Of a stretch of DNA of 64,000 bases, positions 56,131 to 64,000 are shown in pieces. How positions within the stretch are numbered: the stretch's first letter is position 1; each line of letters starts with the position of its first letter. The stretch is from contig CAMDDJ010000014.1 in the NCBI GenBank assembly GCA_945891385.1, positions 1 through 64,000 on the forward strand, given 5' to 3'. Position numbers and translations under genes: made by a program. The notes under the pieces were generated by a model that saw nothing but the letters and a program-made list of their open reading frames with translations, had not been told where the DNA came from and made no database searches. Source of the DNA: Candidatus Kuenenia stuttgartensis. GTDB lineage: Bacteria > Planctomycetota > Planctomycetia > Pirellulales > UBA1268.

Positions 56131-59100
56131 CTAGCCCGCCCGGCGGGCGTAGCCGGGGTCGATCTTGGCGAGTTCTTCCTGCATCGCGGCCACCGTCTTA
56201 CGGATCTGGTCAGACGTGTGGCTCGAGGTGATGAAGAAGCGGAGCCGGGCGGCTCGCTCTTCCACGGCCGGGTACAGGATCGGCTGCACGCTGATGCCAC
56301 GGGCGAAGAGTGCCCGGGACAGCCGCAGGGCGTTCATCGAGTTGCCGAGGATCACCGGCACGATGGCCGAGCCGCCCGAGGGGCCGGTATCGAGCCCGGC
56401 TTCGGCCGCGAGCGTGAGGAACAGCCGGGCGTTGTCGTGCAGCCGGGCCACCCGCTCGGGCTCCTGCTCGAGCACGGCGAAGGCCCCGAGGGCCGCGCCG
56501 GCTGCCGCCGGGGGGAGCCCCACGCTGTAGACGAAGCCGGGCACGGTGTATTTGAGCCAGCGGATGAAGGTGGCCGAGCCGGCGATGTAGCCGCCGCAGC
56601 TGCCGAGCGCCTTGGAGAGCGTGCCCATCCAGATGTCGACGTCGGCTGGATTGATGCCGAAGTGCTCGCCGATGCCGTGGCCCTTGCGGCCCATCACGCC
56701 GATCGAATGGGCTTCGTCCACCATCAACAGGGCCCGGTGCCGCTTGGCCACGGCGATGAACTGCGGCACGTCGGAGAAGTCTCCGTCCATGCTGTAGATG
56801 CCCTCGATCACGATCAGCACCCGGCGGTACTGGCTCCGCATCTGATCAAGCAGCCGCCCAGCGGCCTCATAGTCGTTGTGGGGGAAGGGGCGGCGGCGGG
56901 CCCCGGAGAGGATCGCGCCCTGGAGCAGGCTGTTGTGGGCCAGGGCGTCGTGGAGCACGAGGTCACCTGGACCGACGACGTGGCCAATCACGGTTTCGTT
57001 GGTCGCATGGCCGCCGACGAAGGTGACGGCGTCTTCGGTGCCGACGACACGGGCGATTGTCCGCTCGAGATCCTGGTGGATCGTCTTCTCGCCCGAGACC
57101 AGCCGGCTGGCTGACACGCTCGTTCCGAAGCGGTCGAGGGCAGCCTTCGACGCCGCCGTCACCCGGGGCTCGCCTGACATGCTCAGGTAGTTGTACGTAG
57201 CCCAGCTGATCAATTCCCGGCCGCCGATCACGGTGCGGTCGTTGGTAAGCCCCTCGTGGACGCTGAAGTACGGATTCTCGAGGCCGGCCGCGGCCACGGC
57301 GGCGAAGTTTTGCTCGAGCGCCCGAACTTCGGGAAACTCGTCGATCTTCCAGGCATCCGACGGGATCTCGATCGTGCCCTGGACCCGCTCGACCTTCTCG
57401 CGGCTCTCAGCCGGCATGTGGTCGATGATCGCCTCGGTCACCTCGCGGCAGGTCTCGATCAGCGGCAGGACCTGCTCGGGGAACCGGGCCCCGAACGCTT
57501 CTTCGAGGCTGGCCACGATCTCCATCCGTTCGAGCGAGTCGAGTCCGAGCTCGACGATGTTGGTGTCGAGCGTGAGGTTCGTCGCCCGTTCCTTGGCGAT
57601 CCGGCGGACATGATCGAAGACCGTCTGGACGATCTCTTGGGGTAGTTCGCGATCGGGCCGGAGCGGCCGGGCCGCCTCGCCGAGCGGCCGCTGCCGAGCC
57701 AGGCGGGGCATCTCGACGGCGGGGCGTTCCGGCTGGGCCGGCGGCGCGAGCCAGGAGATGTGCTGCTCCACGACGTCGAGCGAGCCTTCCAGAAACTGCT
57801 TTCGGCAGGCGTGCCGCTGGATCTTGCCGCTGGAGGTCTTGGGCACGCTGTTGGGCCGCACGAGCACGATCGCCTCGGCTGCCACCTCGTGTTCCCGAGC
57901 CAGCCGGCTGCGGATCGCCTCGAAGGCCGTTGCGATCTCGGTCTCGTCGTGCCGGCCCCGTTCGAGCTCTGCCACGATGACCACCCGTTCCCGGTCCTCG
58001 ACGTCGACGGCAAAGGCCGCCAGCGACCCCGCCCGCACGAGCGACGTAGCCTGCTCGACCGAGAGTTCCAGATCCTGCGGATAATGGTTGCGGCCGCGGA
58101 TGATGATCAGGTCTTTGAGCCGGCCGGTGACGAATAGTTCGCCATTGTCGAAGAAGCCGAGGTCGCCGGTGCGGAGGTAGGGCCCGGGATTAGGACGCCA
58201 CCGGGCCACCACCTGGGCCGGGGCCGCCGGGTCGGGCTGGGCAAGCATCGCCCCGAACGTCGCCTGGCTCTCCTCGGGCCGATTCCAATAGCCCTGGGCC
58301 ACGCTCGGCCCGCTTACCCAAATCTCGCCCACCCGGCCTGGCGGCAGCGGCTCGCAAGAATGCGGATCGACGATCAGCACATCCTGGCCATCGAGTTCCC
58401 GCCCGCTGCCCACCATCCGCCTCCCAGCCTGGCCCTGCGGCAGGACCACGGCAGCACCCGTCTCGATCGCCCCGGCGTCGAAGGAGCGGATCACCGGCTG
58501 CTCGAACTTCATGCCGCCGGTCACCATCAGGGTGCTCTCGGCCAGGCCGTAGCACGGGTAGAAGGCCTCGCGGCGGAAGCCGCTCACCGCGAAGGCCTCG
58601 CAGAAGGCGTCGATCGTCTCGGCGCGAACGGGCTCCGCCCCGTTGAAGGCCAACGACCAGCTCGAGAGGTCGAGGGCGGCCCGTTGCTCCGGTGTGGTCT
58701 TCCGCACGCAGAGCTCGTAGGCGAAGTTGGGGCCGCCGCTGATCGTGGCCCGATAGCGAGAGATCGCCTGCAGCCACCGTAGCGGCTTCTGCAGAAACGC
58801 GACCGGCGACATGATCACGTTGAATTTGCCGCCGTAGAGCGGCACGAGAATCCCGCCGATCAGCCCCATATCGTGGAAGCTCGGCAGCCAGAACACCCCC
58901 GACTGGCTGCGGGTGATCTCGAAGGCCTGCATGATCCGCAGGGAGTTGTGCAGCAGATTCTCGTGCGAGAGCATCACCCCCTTGGGCGTGCCGGTCGAAC
59001 CGCTCGTGTACTGCAGGAAGGCGAGGGTGTCGCCGTCGATGTCGGGCCGGTCCCACCGGTCGGCCAGGGCCGGGTCGAGTTCGGCGTCGACCAGCCAGGT

Positions 59101-59535
59101 CAGGTGCTCGAGGCTCGGCGCCGCGGCTCCGAGGTTCTCCAGCCGATCAACCACGTCGCGGGTGGTGAGGGCCACCGAGGCATCGGCGTCGGCCGCGATC
59201 GCCTCGATCCGTTCGACCGACCGGTTCTTCCGGGGCGGATAGGCCGGCACGGCGATCGCCCCGCCGTAGAGGCAGCCCATGAAGGCAGCGATGAAGTCGA
59301 GGCCCGAGGGGTAGAGCAGCAGGGCTCGCTTCCCCGTCATGCCCCGCTCGATCAGCCACGAGCCTAGGGCTCGGGCCTTCCGGTCGAGTTCGGCGTAGGT
59401 GATGTTGAGCTCGTCGTGCTCGCCGTCCACCAGGAACGTGAACGCCCGGTCATGCGGCCGATAGGCGGCCCGCTGCCGAAGCAGATCGACGATCGTCGGG
59501 GCGAACGAGGCTTCTGTTGTCGGATTTGGAATCAC
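56131..59535 (-). CDS. Tri-domain fatty acyl-AMP ligase - acyl carrier protein - alpha-oxoamine synthase fusion
   Basis: FAAL: FLQYTSGSTGTPKGVMLSHENL, WLPSFHDMGLIGGILVPLYGG, YGLAESTL. ACP: NIVELGLDSLERMEIV. AOS: LMVDEAHSIGVMGRKGHGIGEHFG and TLSKALGSCGGYIAGS (PLP lysine). GTG start with GGAGG upstream. Confidence 0.92.
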   Translation of the reverse strand: MIPNPTTEASFAPTIVDLLRQRAAYRPHDRAFTFLVDGEHDELNITYAELDRKARALGSWLIERGMTGKRALLLYPSGLDFIAAFMGCLYGGAIAVPAYPPRKNRSVERIEAIAADADASVALTTRDVVDRLENLGAAAPSLEHLTWLVDAELDPALADRWDRPDIDGDTLAFLQYTSGSTGTPKGVMLSHENLLHNSLRIMQAFEITRSQSGVFWLPSFHDMGLIGGILVPLYGGKFNVIMSPVAFLQKPLRWLQAISRYRATISGGPNFAYELCVRKTTPEQRAALDLSSWSLAFNGAEPVRAETIDAFCEAFAVSGFRREAFYPCYGLAESTLMVTGGMKFEQPVIRSFDAGAIETGAAVVLPQGQAGRRMVGSGRELDGQDVLIVDPHSCEPLPPGRVGEIWVSGPSVAQGYWNRPEESQATFGAMLAQPDPAAPAQVVARWRPNPGPYLRTGDLGFFDNGELFVTGRLKDLIIIRGRNHYPQDLELSVEQATSLVRAGSLAAFAVDVEDRERVVIVAELERGRHDETEIATAFEAIRSRLAREHEVAAEAIVLVRPNSVPKTSSGKIQRHACRKQFLEGSLDVVEQHISWLAPPAQPERPAVEMPRLARQRPLGEAARPLRPDRELPQEIVQTVFDHVRRIAKERATNLTLDTNIVELGLDSLERMEIVASLEEAFGARFPEQVLPLIETCREVTEAIIDHMPAESREKVERVQGTIEIPSDAWKIDEFPEVRALEQNFAAVAAAGLENPYFSVHEGLTNDRTVIGGRELISWATYNYLSMSGEPRVTAASKAALDRFGTSVSASRLVSGEKTIHQDLERTIARVVGTEDAVTFVGGHATNETVIGHVVGPGDLVLHDALAHNSLLQGAILSGARRRPFPHNDYEAAGRLLDQMRSQYRRVLIVIEGIYSMDGDFSDVPQFIAVAKRHRALLMVDEAHSIGVMGRKGHGIGEHFGINPADVDIWMGTLSKALGSCGGYIAGSATFIRWLKYTVPGFVYSVGLPPAAAGAALGAFAVLEQEPERVARLHDNARLFLTLAAEAGLDTGPSGGSAIVPVILGNSMNALRLSRALFARGISVQPILYPAVEERAARLRFFITSSHTSDQIRKTVAAMQEELAKIDPGYARRAG

Positions 59536-59719
59536 GCGCTGGCTGCCTCCACCCCCGCCGTGGCGCCGCGGTCGCGGCAATCCGGGGACCGTCGGGTGGA
59601 TTCGGCAGAATCCGCCCCGCTCGGTCACATTCTAGCCGTCCCGCCGGCACAACCGGAACCAGCGGAACCCCGCTGGTTTTTCCCGCTCTGAATAGGCCGG
59701 ATGGGGCGTCAACTGGTAG

Positions 59720-59757
59720 GTCGGGGTTGCCCGTGCCCCGTCGCCGGACGTTCGCTG
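59720..59757. repeat. Palindromic repeat, family B, half copy (B5a)
   Basis: gtcggggttgcccgtgccccgtcgccggacgttcgct. Confidence 0.8.
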
Positions 59758-59797
59758 TCGGGTCGTATGAAGGGGCGGAGGCTATGCCGACTTGTGG

Positions 59798-59935
59798 GTC
59801 GGAGTTGCCCATGCCCCGTCGCCGGACGTTCGCTACGGGCATCCATGCCCTCCGCTCACTCCGAGGAAACTGCGCTTCGCCATCCTGGCTCCGCTGGTTT
59901 CCTAGGCCGGCTCTCGGGGCATGGGCAACCCCGAC
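59798..59935. repeat. Palindromic repeat, family B (copy B5b, full)
   Basis: gtcggagttgcccatgccccgtcgccggacgttcgctacgggcatccatgccctccgct ... ccggctctcggggcatgggcaaccccgac. Confidence 0.88.
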
Positions 59936-60025
59936 ACGGTGAGCCGTTTTCGAAGTGCCCTGGAAGTGCCCTGGAAGTGCCTCGGAAGCCTGTGTTCCAG
60001 TTGGCCCGTGGGGGCAGGCTTGTAG

Positions 60026-63163
<3,138 letters not shown>

Positions 63164-63180
63164 GCCTTGCGCGCGCGGGG

Positions 63181-63314
63181 CTCGGGGTTGCCCGTGCCCT
63201 GTCGCCGGACGTTCGCTACGCCCATCCTGGGCTTCGCTCACTCGGAGGGAACCTGCGCTTCGCCATCCTGGCTGCGCTGGTTCCCTACGCCGGCGACAGG
63301 GCACGGGCAACCCC
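63181..63314. repeat. Palindromic repeat, family B (copy B6, full)
   Basis: ggggttgcccgtgccctgtcgccgg ... ccggcgacagggcacgggcaacccc: perfect terminal arms. Confidence 0.88.
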
Positions 63315-63348
63315 TCGCAGGCCATTGGGTGGGGTGTCGTTGGATGCT

Positions 63349-63404
63349 TCGCCATCCTGGCTGCGCTGGTTCCCTCCGCCGGGGACAGGGCACGGGCAAC
63401 CCCG
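63349..63404. repeat. Palindromic repeat, family B, right-half copy (B6b)
   Basis: cttcgccatcctggctgcgctggttccctccgccggggacagggcacgggcaacccc. Confidence 0.78.
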
Positions 63405-63444
63405 CGCAGGCCTTTGGGGGCGAAATCGGTGAGCCGGTTGCCGG

Positions 63445-64000
63445 TCACGGATCGCGGGGGAAGAAGTCTCGGACGACGTCTAGGAACTCGTCTCGGGTGA
63501 TCACCCGGGAAACACGGCCACGGAAGTCGCGGGCGCCGGGGAGGCCCTGAGCGTAGGCGCAGGCGAACTTTCTCATCAGGAGCGTACCCCGTTCGACGCC
63601 GAACCGGCGGCAGACGAGGTCGTAATGATGCAGCACGATCTCCCGCTGCTCGGCGAGCGTGGGGTCGGGCGGTGGCGGTTCGCCGCGGAGCAGGGCAGCC
63701 GCCTGAGCGAAGATCCAGGGCTTGGCGAGCGCCTCGCGGGCGATCATCACGCCGTCGACGCCATGCTCCCGCAGCCGGCGGACCGCGGTCTCGGCTGAAT
63801 CGATGTCGCCATTGCCCACCACCGGCATCCGCGACACGCTCCGCTTCACCGCGGCGATCGCCTCCCAGTTGGCCTCGCCGGTGAAGAATTGGGCCGCTAC
63901 CCGGCCGTGAACCGTCAGGCAGGCGGCGCCAGCCTCCTCGACCCGCTGGGCCACCTCGATCGCCGTCTGACAGGCGTCGCTGCATCCCAGGCGGATCTTG
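63445..64000 (-). CDS. tRNA-dihydrouridine synthase (DusB-like), 5' part outside the window
   Basis: KIRLGC...AGAACLTVHGRVAAQFFTGEANWEAIAAVK; VVGNGDIDS; GVMIAREALAKPWIF. Open at the window edge. Confidence 0.88.
   Translation of the reverse strand, partial: KIRLGCSDACQTAIEVAQRVEEAGAACLTVHGRVAAQFFTGEANWEAIAAVKRSVSRMPVVGNGDIDSAETAVRRLREHGVDGVMIAREALAKPWIFAQAAALLRGEPPPPDPTLAEQREIVLHHYDLVCRRFGVERGTLLMRKFACAYAQGLPGARDFRGRVSRVITRDEFLDVVRDFFPRDP

Overview
The window is 64 kb of high-GC bacterial chromosome. Gene content and signature families (DUF1573, a BBP7-like outer membrane protein, a MFS-PlsC fusion, and a C30-carotenoid-type cluster) suggest a planctomycete. This is inferred from protein motifs only. 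It is mostly core genome: proS, efp/epmB, yebC, nusA-infB-rbfA, rpmF-fabD-fabG-acpP-fabF, ruvCAB, tRNA-Arg(ACG), purEK, sua5, leuCD, bioB, arfB, ksgA, ribE, eno and a partial dus gene. Lineage-specific secreted or lipid-related genes are interspersed. I see no rRNA, CRISPR array, prophage, transposase or integrase. The most interesting signals are: (1) a dispersed ~137-bp multi-branched palindromic intergenic repeat ('family B'), with full copies plus half copies at six loci and apparent compensatory base changes in its stems; (2) a longer composite structured repeat ('family C') joined to B at two loci in opposite orientations; (3) a different ~100-bp repeat ('family A') at four loci, one of which overlaps the 5' end of a secreted-protein gene; (4) a single-protein FAAL-ACP-alpha-oxoamine synthase fusion, a candidate sphingoid-like lipid synthase; (5) a ketosynthase with a substituted active site (Cys to Glu, His to Asn) next to a canonical FabF; (6) a carotenoid cluster with two CrtI-type oxidoreductases, an acyltransferase and a glycosyltransferase. 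Start codons were adjusted by eye where the longest ORF clearly over-extends.
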